From assembly GCA_051530055.1 (NCBI GenBank), contig CM121341.1:9424001-9488000 (forward strand): a stretch of 64,000 nucleotides of DNA, given 5' to 3'. The notes beneath the pieces were generated by a model. The model had not been told where the DNA came from, made no database searches, and saw only the letters and a program-made list of their open reading frames with translations. A program made the translations under genes and the position numbers. Origin of the DNA: Neoechinorhynchus agilis (lineage: Eukaryota > Acanthocephala). This document shows, one piece after another, positions 54,474 to 64,000 of the stretch (positions are counted from its first letter, which is position 1; each line of letters starts with the position of its first letter).

Positions 54474-57191
54474 GTGGTGAGTGACAAATCGATACGGTAT
54501 TTAAATGTAAAACGGAGATCGATAATTCACTCACTACACAAAGCGCCAGTGCAGGACTCACTTCCAAAGACGATAATGGCGAATTGAGAATTTCCGCAAA
54601 AAAATTTGCGATTCTCTTTTTTCTGAAATCCGGGGAGGGACTTTTAATCAAAGTTGGCTGTCTTTGGGATCTTCCTGTGAGAGTGTTTATCGCTCTTCAT
54701 GCTAAGGAGGTACGAACAAAACCTTCCTTATATGCGATGCCGCGAACTGCATCCTCTATCGATGCCTTTTGCTTTTCATTATAGAGGTTGACAAGTTCAA
54801 GACTTGTAATGCGAGCTTCAGATCGTTTTCCTCTTTTTCTTAGAGTTTTGATCTGCTCAGCCAACGCCATAAATTCACAGTCCTCCTGCCATATAACCTT
54901 TGCAGCTTCTATGCGCCTCATTTTTGGGAGGGTTTTCTCGGCCGCTTCGGTCACTGCGTCGCAGATTGACTTGTAATAAAAATCAATATCCGTTTCAGCA
55001 GCTGGCATCGAGCTCAGTTGATTCGCTAGTTCGATATCGAACTCTTTTCTCTTCTCCTCATTAGCGAGGGCGCCATAGAACGGACGTGGAGGATGCTTAA
55101 GCGTGCGGAACAACGAGTCACTCATGCTCAACTGACACCTAACCAACTTGTGGTCGGTTGGCAGCCCGTCAACTGTGAATGTGTCAGCGTTTTATTTTTT
55201 CCCATGGCATGTTTGGACGGATTCTTTTGACCCATAAACGTTGCAAAACGCCACGGGCGCTTCCGGAATAAAGTGTTAGCAGACACGAGATCATGCTGCG
55301 CCAGCGCCTCAACCAAGTACCGGCTGTTCCGATTCTCGCCTTTCAACACATATAGCGATCTTTCAGAATGCGGTAAAATCGCGTTGAAGTCACCGGCTAC
55401 TAGGAGGGTGCCTCTGTTCGGTACATCATCTAACGCTTCGGCTAGATTTCCATAAAATCCTTCAACCGCCTCTTCAACCGACGAGGAGGTCAGTGAATAT
55501 ACGCCAAAGCATAGAGATTTCTCGACCGAAGCTTTATGCTGACACGAAGGATTCGGTCAGTTATAATACTGCATAGTGCTGAGTTTCGGAGGCGGAGTGA
55601 TAAACAAACGCCTACACCTCCATTTCCTCGACTGTCCGCAGATAGGTAAAATAATCACCGGCCTCCTCCTAAATCCTCCTGATTTACGTCTGTGTCTGAC
55701 TGGCCTCTTATGCGCAATTCTTGTAAAAACACAAGATCCATTCTGGCGTCCCCTGCCAATTTGGCCAGGGTTCCCCTACGCCATTGCGCTCGCAGACACC
55801 TACAATTCAAGGATCCGATTCGTAGTCCTCTTCTATTTGAAATAGCTGGGCCAAAGGGCTCACGGCTGTCAGCGCCACCTGAACAGTCCGTACCCACCAC
55901 GGTGATGAGCTTCGACTGACGCTTTCGTTGCCTACGGCGACAGTTTCGCTCATTTCGACGCTCAAGTCGTCGACGAGAGCTGCGACGCTCTCACTTTTTC
56001 CCCTTGCACTGGTGGATTTTGTTGCTCCCGTTCGCTGCCGCATCACCAAGTGGAGCAACACACCGACCCCGCGTTGACAGGCTACTATCAGTAACTGTCT
56101 GGCCGCCAGAGCTGCTTCTTTTACGTGACCGACAAGAACCAGTAACATCAAGTCCGATCATGGTGAAAGAAAGTTTGGGACTGAAAGAAAGTTAGGGACT
56201 GAAAGATGGGAGTTTCTAAAAACGTACAGAAATGTACCGCACAATGCGACTGGTCAGTGCCAGCTGAGATGATGATGGGAAGGCGGCTGGCTACGAAATT
56301 CGATCATATAAAGCCAAGTTTCAGATCGAAACATCAGCCAAAGGGATTCTCGAAGGGCAGAGGGTTTACAGAAGGACAGCCTGTCTGGTGGAATAGGTCA
56401 AAGAACGACAGGTGGGAAAAAGGAATTGTGCGGAGACAAACGGGACCGCGATCGTTCGTCATAAATCACGGAGATGGGGTATACAGGCGCATACACGGTG
56501 ATTATGTTCGCGATCGACTGACGATAGAGCAGCTAAATAGAGAGAGGGATCAAAACGAAAATGAAATCATAGAAGAGCACGAACAGCAGTCCATCAAGCA
56601 CGAACAGAAACCAATCGAGCGCGAACGGCAGTCCATCGAGCACGAATAGCCGCCAACCAATGTAAACACTCGCTGATCTATCGACCACGGAACCCAACCA
56701 ATAGAAGAAGCAAAGACCGAGTTCTGGGAGGATGGTAGAAGAGATAATATGGTGTTAAGATGGAGCAATCGAATTCGCAAACCTCCGTCCAGACCGTATG
56801 ACAAGTTTCTGAAATAGACGGGGGAGGAATGTGGTGAGTGACAAATCGATACGGTATTTAAATGTTAAGCGGAGATCGATAATTCACTCACTACACAGAG
56901 CGCCGATCAATAACACGATTACTATATATCGCGTGTGTGGAACCCGCGGCCGACCACCTTACCAACGTATGGTATTCCGCGGTACCTTCCTTAAAGCTCT
57001 CCAACATCTTCAATACCCTTGGGCGCATACTACAGATTGGTCCGACAAAACGTACCGAGTGAACGACTTAAAAATGTCCTGAATCGCTATCCTCACTGAC
57101 CGATCCAAAATTTGTAAATACATTGCGATTCCTAACGAATAAATCCTTGTTGGTGTGTGGTAAAAATAAATGAGCGACTGCGATGTCAACA
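54474..57191 (+). mobile_element. Ty3/gypsy fossil 3: LTR pieces and Pol tail (broken)
   Basis: A right-hand LTR of about 360 bp (56,832-57,191, TG...CA) follows a purine-rich tract and the C-terminal part of a gypsy-type integrase/Pol tail (about 56,206-56,820; QPVWWNRSKNDRWEKGIVRR). The first ~80 bp of the same LTR appear at 54,474-54,555. The RTE copy lies between, in place of the rest of the element. Broken, most of the coding region missing; age moderate. Confidence 0.75.
54556..56182 (-). mobile_element. RTE-clade LINE, 5' half only (inverted relative of 18,801)
   Basis: The minus strand matches 18,801 to about 20,395 of the first RTE at high identity, from the 5' end AGTCCCAAACTTTCTTTCA through the endonuclease (IGSLNCRCLRAQWRRG) to just before the RT. 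It lacks the RT and the 3' end, which is unusual since LINEs normally lose the 5' end. Loss by recombination at the LTR fragment is likely. Confidence 0.85.
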
Positions 57192-57199
57192 ATTTCGAC

Positions 57200-57297
57200 G
57201 CCAACTTATGTTTTGTAGGAGGAATGCTCCTGATCTAAGATCGCCAGTGATTCGTCTCAATCTCTTGGACAATTGCTTGACCAAGTTCTGCGCCGCG
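57200..57297 (-). mobile_element. REL-LINE scrap
   Basis: About 95 bp match the LSKRLRRITGDL region of the 54-kb copy (AGGAGGAATGCTCCTGATCT). Begins right after the LTR. Confidence 0.7.
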
Positions 57298-57320
57298 GTG
57301 ATATTTTAGTATCTTGATGC

Positions 57321-57334
57321 CTGTGACGTCACAG
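57321..57334. promoter_or_regulatory. Palindromic CRE upstream of the eL40 fusion
   Basis: CTGTGACGTCACAG is a perfect 14-bp palindrome around TGACGTCA, 77 nt before the ATG. CREB/ATF sites are common in ribosomal protein promoters. Confidence 0.5.
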
Positions 57335-57410
57335 TAAAAAGAATTCTTCCAGATATCCTTCTCGTTCGCACACTTTCTTCCCTTAGTCTTCCCGTACTGT
57401 AGATCGTTGC

Positions 57411-57773
57411 ATGTATCCCGTGATTCTTCGTCTTCCCGACGAGTCGATTCGATTCGTTCAATTGAACGATTTGTCCAATGCTGTAGAAGAGATTCGCGAT
57501 ATTTTCGATCTTTGTGATTCGATCAGATTTAGAGTTGAAATTAATGCTGGTAGCGAAGGACACTTTTCTCGTGGGCAATTATTCCCAGTCGTTTGTGGAG
57601 GAGTGGGCGATGGAATTGAACCAACTCTTAAGGCATTGGCACTCAAATGCAACAACGATAAAATGGTGTGCCGAAAGTGCTATGCCCGGCTTCCACCTCG
57701 TGCTACTCATTGCAGGAAACGGAAATGCGGTCACAGTAGCAACTTAAGGAAGAAAAAACCACCAAAGAATTAG
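57411..57773 (+). CDS. Ribosomal protein eL40 fused to a lysine-free ubiquitin-like domain (120 aa)
   Basis: Residues 69-120 ([19 protein letters not shown], then [20 protein letters not shown]) are eL40, 52 residues as usual. They include all four zinc cysteines (C87, C90, C101, C106), so it should build the 60S subunit. Residues 1-68 take the place of ubiquitin. A beta hairpin-like start ([18 protein letters not shown]), a helix ([12 protein letters not shown]), RFRVEINAG and [13 protein letters not shown] follow ubiquitin's order, but identity is very low. No Lys occurs before residue 74, and the end is CGG-VGDG instead of RLRGG. It cannot act as conjugated ubiquitin, and processing may occur after GG or not at all. 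No intron. A pyrimidine-rich CCCTTAG acceptor-like string lies 20-30 nt before the ATG. Confidence 0.85.
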   Translation: MYPVILRLPDESIRFVQLNDLSNAVEEIRDIFDLCDSIRFRVEINAGSEGHFSRGQLFPVVCGGVGDGIEPTLKALALKCNNDKMVCRKCYARLPPRATHCRKRKCGHSSNLRKKKPPKN

Positions 57774-58318
57774 AAGCGATTTGATTGTGGTTCATTCAGA
57801 AATCATTTTGTTTTTGAATGTTCGGCACAGTTTAACAAACCTTATGAAGTTTATCAACTAGTTAAGACGATTTAATTGTGTTTTAAAGAGAACGGAAATT
57901 TAAGCTTTTGTGTTAGATCACCATCAGTTTTTTAGTGATTGTGAACTCGAGGATGTTCGCAGGGAACGCAATAGACTCTTTACCGCGAATGAAAACAGCC
58001 CACTTTTTCTGATTCTATATAAAAAATCTCTGCGATTTAACGTAAAAATATGAATGCCAATTGAAACGAGCACCGCTTCTTATAAAATGTTTTAAAATAT
58101 TCGATAGCATCCGAGTTTAACTAATATCTTTTTTCTTCATCTAATAAAATCCATTTAGTAAAAAATATTGAAGTTGAAAACGTTATCGTTAAAATTGCGC
58201 TTTTGCTGATCATGGGACCGCTTTAACTTTTTCAAGTTAGAAACCCTATATAAGAAGATTATTATTTTAAAAAATGAACCCGGCAAGACTCGCAGAACGT
58301 CTTTAATAAACTCTTTTT
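57774..58318. other. 3' flank of the eL40 fusion, nothing recognised
   Basis: AT-rich, no genes or repeats. Confidence 0.35.
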
Positions 58319-58452
58319 TGTTTTCTGGCGGAGAAATTAAAATGATTTTATTTTAAAATCCGATATTTCAGCACAATATTGTGCCAAGCAACCTTAATAA
58401 AACGCATACAAGACTGTGCCGAAATATCGCATTTTGGTACTTAGGTATTATA
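58319..58452. mobile_element. Foldback MITE, short copy
   Basis: Left arm TGTTTTCTGGCGGAGAAATT, inner CCGATATTTCAGCACAAT, then a partial inverted arm ending CATTTTGGTACTTAGGTATT. The right outer arm is missing. Confidence 0.7.
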
Positions 58453-58464
58453 TCGTTCGTGTCT

Positions 58465-58556
58465 GCGTTTTTAAATTCTGGCATTTCATGACAAGAATCG
58501 TTTTGCGAAATTTCAGAACTTAACAACAGCAAAATAAATCTATTCAAGGCAACTAA
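58465..58556. repeat. Short repeat shared, inverted, with 42,565-42,656
   Basis: AAATTCTGGCATTTCATGAC, then AAGAATCGTTTTGCGAAATT and the AACAGCAAAATAAATC stretch are the reverse complement of DNA beside the 42.7-kb MITE. Both copies are next to a MITE, so it may be a linked unit. No coding. Confidence 0.6.
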
Positions 58557-58935
58557 TAAATAAAAGACGATTCTGACATTTTCAGATCTTTCCTCATTAA
58601 TGTAGCTTGCTAAATTCTTGGGTATTTAATATTCTATTACGCTGCGACTGCCCTATGCACGGAAATTGTAAAGAAAATTGTTTCAAGCCCTAAAAATACG
58701 AGAAAACAAAACTCGGCTTATGTTGCAGTGATTTCGGTTGCAATTTTGTCGTCAGTGTCATTTTGGATCGTGAGACCATTATGCTTATCTCAAATCCCGC
58801 TGCATCGTTAAAATAAAAGATTTACCTAAATGATAGATTCCACACATAACGATAAATTATCCGTATAGTCATCGTTATTTTCCATGAATGATCGCTATGT
58901 TTTAATATAGTTTTGTGAAATATTACTTGATTTTC

Positions 58936-59056
58936 CAGCCGCGTGATCGATCAAGTTTTTTATTGAAACTTAGACGGGTTGTGATAATGATAAAGATAAT
59001 CTTTGTTTTAAAGCTTTCGCAGTCTTACGGCTTCCTCAGGAATGTACAAAGGCGCG
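58936..59056 (-). repeat. Recurrent ~120-bp cassette with hammerhead-like core
   Basis: CCGCGTGATCGATCAAGTTT to CTTCCTCAGGAATGTACA recurs at about 24,140-24,270 (plus) and 62,155-62,285 (minus), and in part at 59,930-59,985 and 9,715-9,850. On the minus strand CTGAGGA is followed by a weak hairpin (GCCGT-AAG-ACTGC) and GAAA, the spacing of a hammerhead ribozyme core. Such ribozymes are known in Penelope-like elements. The remaining stems are not evident, so this is tentative. Confidence 0.4.
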
Positions 59057-59063
59057 TGGAGAT

Positions 59064-59808
59064 GTGAACTTAATAAATCACACACATAAAAGATTTCTGC
59101 GACAGTCACAAAAACTCCACCTGAGTTACTCTAAATGCTTCGAAACGATGCCTTCATTCTCCCGCAACCCCACATCCTACCCCGATCTTCCAAATGACAT
59201 CCAACGAGTCACCTCCCCCAGAATGCCAGGTTTCAAATTTCAATGGAATCTGAAATGGAAGTCGAAAATTACATTTTCTCCTTAAAGGCAATACCTTTAA
59301 AATTTATTTCCTCAAACGCCTTAGCCATTTAGGAGTCTCCTGGTACGATCTCCAAATTTTATTACACCTTAATTTAGCCAACTTTCCCAATCACAAATCC
59401 GTTGCTTTGAAACGTTTCATAGAAGAGTCTCTAAAATTTGCACAGTTGATTTTTACCCGCTCACCGAAAGCCTTGATAATATTTTCATTAAAAATCAAAA
59501 TGCAACGAGTGCAACACTCGTAATCCTAATTCATTTCATCCGCCTAAACTCGAACCTACGCTCCTTTTTCCATGCAGCCCAATCTTCACGGATACCATAA
59601 CCTGAAATGAACTTTACGAAGGAAAAACCTTACAAGCGCTCCTGCAAACAATGACTACCAATTCCCACCACTCACCCGCGCGGACTCGTAATCCACTCCA
59701 AAATCAATAGCCAGATTAATTTATCCAATCATAACTCGAGTGTTCATGAGAACCAAAAGGTAGATGGATCCGCTTTGTGCATTAATAAAGCGTGTTATTA
59801 TTATATAA
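59064..59808 (+). mobile_element. CR1-like LINE 3' part, degenerate
   Basis: The thumb region (MPGFKFQWNLKWKSKI) and the 3' UTR with a (TTA)n tail match the 31.4-32.2-kb copy, with many stops. Confidence 0.7.
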
Positions 59809-60199
59809 AAATGTTTCTGAGGCATCGCTTGAGAAATGGAACCCGCTGCTCAAGTAAAATGCTGCACAAAATTAATTCGTTGAGGATAGCTTGGATCGAT
59901 TTCCGCTTCGATGTAGCTTCTTTAATACACTTCATATCTCCACGCACCTTTGTATATTCTTGAGGAAGTTGTATTACGAGGAAAACTGAAATCACATTAA
60001 ATGGAAAATGAATTATGGAAGGATTTGGACGACCGTGGATGCTACGTGAATCACATGTTTGTATCGCTATAATCAACAAACGAAACAAATATTATATACA
60101 CAAATATTTTGAGAATATTTGCTTATAGAAAAATCATTATGGACTATAGTGTTTCAAAATAAAAGGTCGTATCGCCGTAACCCAATACTTCGTCGATGG

Positions 60200-61490
60200 C
60201 TCAGTAGGAACCGCACATTTGGATCGTAAGCTATTTGATAATTTGTTCCTTGCGGCACTTGCATTCGCGTGAATTTTGTTCCTGTCTTAATAAGAGGAAA
60301 TTCGGGAATTCTTTGAAAATTATTCGGCTTTTGCTACTCGTACTCACTCCATCGTCGTAATAGTTTTGAAAATTTATGTACTATTCTCGATTGATTGAAA
60401 CGGTTTCCTCGATGATTTAGTCGCTGTGTAAGACATTCATTAACATAAGAAGTTTCTGTGTAGTATCCTCCAGGATAAACTTCCATACTATTTGGCATCG
60501 ATTGATTTGTCGATAATGAAGTTCCTTGGAAATTGTTGTTGACATTGCTCATGGGTTGCGCCTGAGGTTGAATCGTAATTAAATCGTAAGGGGTCCACGT
60601 TTGCGGATACCTTTGGAATTGGTAAGAATGCTGCGAGTAGGCATTCGCTTGGTTGTCTTGTTGTACTGGACAGCGTCCTCGCGGCATCGATAGATCTAAC
60701 GGAACTTCCCGTTGACTGCTCATTGGTGAAACAAAACTTCCACCGTACGCTGGTCAAGACGTCATGTAGTCAGATTGAACACTCGTATTGGAACATTGCT
60801 CGATCGTTGGTGGCTTCGATTTATCTGCTGTGGTTGGGAGAAGGATTGTCCCATTTGAACCAATGGCCATTGAGTTGATCCAGTGGGAACGCCATACGAT
60901 GAAACTCGCTGAACTGACCTATCGGGATCGTTACGATCAGGACGTGAACGTTTCACTTCAGTTTCATTCTGATGTTGCTCGTCTTTTGCGGTCGTTTCGT
61001 GTTCCGTTAACCTTCTCTTTGGTTCAGCTACTACTGATTTATCCGAAATTTCAACATCAGCCGTACGTTTTCTGGGTTTACTGGAAGATCTCGCGGGTTT
61101 GTTTGTTTTCTTCGAAATTTCCAGCAGGGGTTCCACTATTTTAAATTTCTCCATCATCTCCTCGGCGCTTGTACCCGAATGTTGGAGTATTTCATTGCCA
61201 TGAGCGGTGATTTTTACGCTTGATTCCCTAAACCAAATTTCTCCGACTTTGGAGAACTCTGGGTAATAATATACCCGCTTTACAGTTTTCCTCAAATCTG
61301 GCAACTTCATTGCTTCCCAATTGTTAAATAACAAGTCAAGGTCAACGCAATATTTTAAAGTTATATTCAATCCGATATTTGTAATCGAATAATCGCTCAT
61401 TTGTCCGGCTCTGAGGCAAATGTTACCAATGAGTTCAGCAACATGATTAGAAAATAACTTTGCTCCGTCTTGTACTTCGCTTGCTGTCGT
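60200..61490 (-). pseudogene. TBP-like gene, copy D, rearranged and mosaic
   Basis: The minus strand runs from residue ~73 of the TBP-like domain to the C-terminus. The first part (61,480 to about 60,760) differs from copy C at only a few residues in ~200. The second part (about 60,730 to 60,200) is clearly more diverged, with frame changes, although PLDLSMPRG is kept. Promoter, start and the first repeat are missing. Instead a ~60-bp piece of the gene's own Q-rich region (about 61,491-61,552) is joined in front, then the SLC17 tail. Not a functional gene. Confidence 0.8.
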
Positions 61491-61552
61491 TGAACAGGGG
61501 GTTGAATCGATCGTTGGTGGCTGCGATTTATTTGCTGCTGTTGGGAACCGGG

Positions 61553-61865
61553 CTTACGTGTCTAATTGTTTTTACCTCGATCACGAGTATTGGAAACATG
61601 AAATAAATATTCTATTATAGCGATCTATGAAAATTTCATCATTCTCTTCAATTAATCTATCTTGATATATTATCGAGAGCCCATGATTGCAAATGCGCGG
61701 TTCCCGTAGAGCAAGTTTTAGATTTCTTTGGACTGTTTTTATTGTTCATCTGAAATTAAAATCGATTGAAGGATTTTGCGCTTTTATTTTCCGTTTTACG
61801 CCCGGAAGCATATCTCTAGAAAGACAACAATATTTAACATAAATATTCCACTTTATTAGAGGCTA
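61553..61865 (-). repeat. SLC17 tail and 3' UTR remnant, copy D
   Basis: The minus strand matches 32,195-32,490: CTTTAATTTCAG, the QSWALD coding scrap, then the ATGAAATTTTCATAGATCGC UTR. It lies directly against the inverted-repeat flank at 61,866. Confidence 0.75.
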
Positions 61866-62334
61866 GAGTAACCGCTTTAAATCAAAAATGAAGCAATTAG
61901 AAAATCACCAACATTGGAACACGATTTGTTGCTTGAACTTCACTTTAAAGAACATACTTAAATTGCACTCTTATGAAATATTGAGAAACGTCTCTGCTTT
62001 AAACAAAGCTTTTGTATACTCCGGAATTTATGAAAATATTTTCAAGTTCACATATTTGACTTTAACTTATAAAGTTCTCTTCCAGCAGACATTTAAAAAA
62101 TAAAGTTTAATCGCATCAGTTCGAAAAATCATGTGCAATACAACTTGATTTGCTAGCCGCGTGATTGATCAGGTTTTTTATTGGCACTTGGACGGGCTGT
62201 TGTAGATATAAAGAAAAATCAATATTTTCGAGCATTTAACGTCTTACGGCTTCTTCAGAAATCTACAAAGGCACGTGGAGCTTTGAAGTGTGTTATAGTA
62301 GCAACATCGAAACGGAAAGTTCATCCCTCTTGTT

Positions 62335-63175
62335 GAACAGTTCTGTAGCTTTGCCTAACTGATGACCAGAACTCTACCTCGCATTGTCTGCGGAAATGAT
62401 CGTTGCGCTCTCTACTTTCAGGTTCCCGCGATGGGGTCGTCCGAATTAGATTGTTGGCAGTTTCGACACGAGAATCGGGGCGTGGTTGGAGGCTGTTCCT
62501 TTGGCATCCGTGGGAACTCTTCTCACTGATGAGGTAACGAGGATCGCAGTGTCCTTAAGACTTGGTCTCCCGATATGCACGCCCATCGCTGTCGATGTGG
62601 GTCTTTGGTTGATGCTTTCGAGAGACACGGTCTCGTTCGCCGAAAGTCACAAGGAAGGTTCTCATGCCATTCTGAGATCAACAGCGCAATTTTTCGGGCG
62701 TTGAGAACGGCGAACTTCCCCTCCAATCTTTGTCGACTAGATAGTCGTCGACCCGACGGAATTTCGGTCTTTCCGTGGCGGGAGGGCAAATGCCTTCTCT
62801 GGGACGCCACGTCCCTCACAGTAAGCAACATTCCGTACTCTCTCGAAATCGCTGGAGGTGCAGCGGAAGGGAGGATAATACGAAAATATAGGGATTTAGC
62901 AAGGGCCCACTATTTTGTCCCCTTCGGAGTAGAGACGTATGGAGCGCTTGGCAGCTCGGCACTTACTTTGCTTCAAGATCTCTCGAAGAAATTGAGAGAA
63001 ACGACCGGCGACGCACGAGCAAATGTATTCCTGCGACAAAATATCTCGCTTGCAGTACAACGAGGCAATGCTGCTAGCGTGATAGCGATAGCCGAAAAAG
63101 GAGAGAAGCTAAGAATTTGCGGACGGTGGTGATTGTACCTTTTGTGCTTTATTATTTATTCATAAATGTGAAAGT
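62335..63175 (+). mobile_element. REL-LINE 3' part in the right arm
   Basis: The same copy as 23,281-24,110, inverted. Here the stretch from HRCRCG through LLWDAT, YFVPFGVETYGALG and QRGNAAS to the stop is one open frame (62,575-63,132). The left-arm copy has an extra shift near the end. Confidence 0.8.
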
Positions 63176-63474
63176 CATCCAAGAAAATATTAGAACAACT
63201 TTAATTTGTTGTAAAATCACGATTTTTTATATTGTATTTAACAAACTATTACCGTAAATGACATTTCGTTTTGATCCGTCGCAAGAATACCTTCTTTTCA
63301 ATATTAACCAAAATATTTTGTCATCTAAATAAGAGGACGCTTAATTTCAAGGGAACAATTTATAAAGGTCAAATCTCCTCGCTCATCTTTGAACGTGTTG
63401 CCATCCCTAACCTTAAATTTTTAGTTTGATTTAGATTATCAGCTTTTTGTGATTTTTGACATTCCAGTATGAAT

Positions 63475-64000
63475 TATTATTATTATTCATACGCCTCATA
63501 CAAACAAACACACAAATCAGTTCCTTAATTCTTTAGTTTATGCGTTCCAGCATGTCCCGGGCCTAAGACAACTGTGAGTTGAAGGACGATCTCTTAAATC
63601 CCTCACAGCAGCCTCGAGTACCCTTTTTATTGTCTATTAATAAGTATCCTTTTCCTATCCTGAGCCTGTAAAAGAGAAATGAGCGTAATGAAATCACTTA
63701 CCTCTTTCCTGTTTAAGAGATTAGTGGAATTAATGGGTAAAAAACTTGAAGAGTTATTGTAAAGGATTGTAAGAATTGAAGAGTTTTATTTAAAATATTT
63801 ACAGTTAGAATTAAGATTAGAAAAAACCCAGATTTTAGACAAGAAAAGTCTTGTTAAAAAGGAAAAAAGGGGTTCCGTATCTATATTATTTCTAAAGAGA
63901 ATACTACTAAGCTTATTTAGCAAGATACGATAAAATGAAAGCCTATTTTCAGGGGGCCGGCCTCGTGCGAAAAAACAAATGGAACACCCTAAAAAGATTT
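63475..64000 (-). mobile_element. LINE-3 3' end, right arm
   Basis: The minus strand starts from an (ATT)n tail and includes the C-terminal open stretch seen at 22,342-22,632. Cut by the window edge. Confidence 0.7.

Larger units (their letters stand above)
61866..64000. repeat. Right arm of the large inverted repeat, with the empty insertion site
   Basis: The reverse complement of 22,420-24,380 (from 62,040) and of 29,988-30,170 (61,868-62,047), continuous here. TTTCAAGT at 62,040-62,047 is the unoccupied form of the 8-bp target (ACTTGAAA on the other strand). Continues beyond the window. Confidence 0.85.

Noticed and set aside
1-64000. Bacterial contamination, suggested by the rhodanese and ISXO2-like frames
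   Set aside because: The rhodanese has four in-phase spliceosomal introns, and the transposase is the eukaryotic Merlin type embedded in LINE debris.
1-64000. CRISPR array or other regularly spaced repeat array
   Set aside because: None seen. Repeats are inverted, dispersed or segmental, not short and evenly spaced.

Overview
The window is a eukaryotic, invertebrate-type locus, most likely from a nematode. The gene models that can be reconstructed carry very short GT-AG introns (43 to 62 nt). The retroelements are RTE, CR1-like, Penelope-like, restriction-endonuclease-type LINE and Ty3 lineages, and Merlin is the one DNA transposase family seen. I cannot name the species; a clade I nematode is a guess. 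Most of the DNA is transposon debris, with a handful of host genes between.

Layout. 1-3.7 kb is AT-rich and nearly empty except for a selenocysteine tRNA at 1,226-1,312. 3.7-5.8 kb is a decayed LINE. 6.4-17.2 kb holds host genes: a five-exon rhodanese (thiosulfate/mercaptopyruvate sulfurtransferase), an unrecognised minus-strand membrane protein, a beta-1,4-galactosyltransferase 7-like gene, an unrecognised two-exon gene, and a 7TM receptor-like ORF. The last three are packed on one strand. A Ty3 fossil and Penelope debris interrupt this block at 9.8-14.1 kb. 18.1-24.4 kb is Ty3 and RTE debris plus the left arm of a large inverted repeat, whose right arm is 62.0-64.0 kb.

24.4-61.9 kb is built around four copies of a segment centred on one gene. 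The best copy (49,244-50,803) encodes an uninterrupted 519-residue protein. Its first ~195 residues look like a diverged TATA-binding-protein saddle. Its tail is a long Q/N/Y-rich region with a PLDLS motif of the kind bound by the CtBP co-repressor. Copy B is broken by one base. Copy A is 5'-truncated and lies inside a LINE. Copy D is inverted, rearranged and mosaic. Copies A and B carry downstream, on the opposite strand, a small gene for a cysteine-rich basic protein with a C-terminal membrane anchor. Copies B, C and D are preceded by remnants of the end of an SLC17-type transporter gene. One duplication event is readable in detail: a 5.6-kb insert at 24,381-29,987 is bracketed by an 8-bp target duplication, and the corresponding empty site lies at 62,040-62,047.

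Elsewhere there is a Penelope element with inverted terminal repeats (42.8-44.9 kb), a Merlin remnant, foldback MITEs, further RTE and CR1-like LINEs, and an intronless ribosomal eL40 fusion (57,411-57,773). The ubiquitin-like leader of that fusion has no lysine at all. The TBP-like family and the eL40 fusion are the most interesting items. All functions are inferred from motifs recognised by eye; no search was run.
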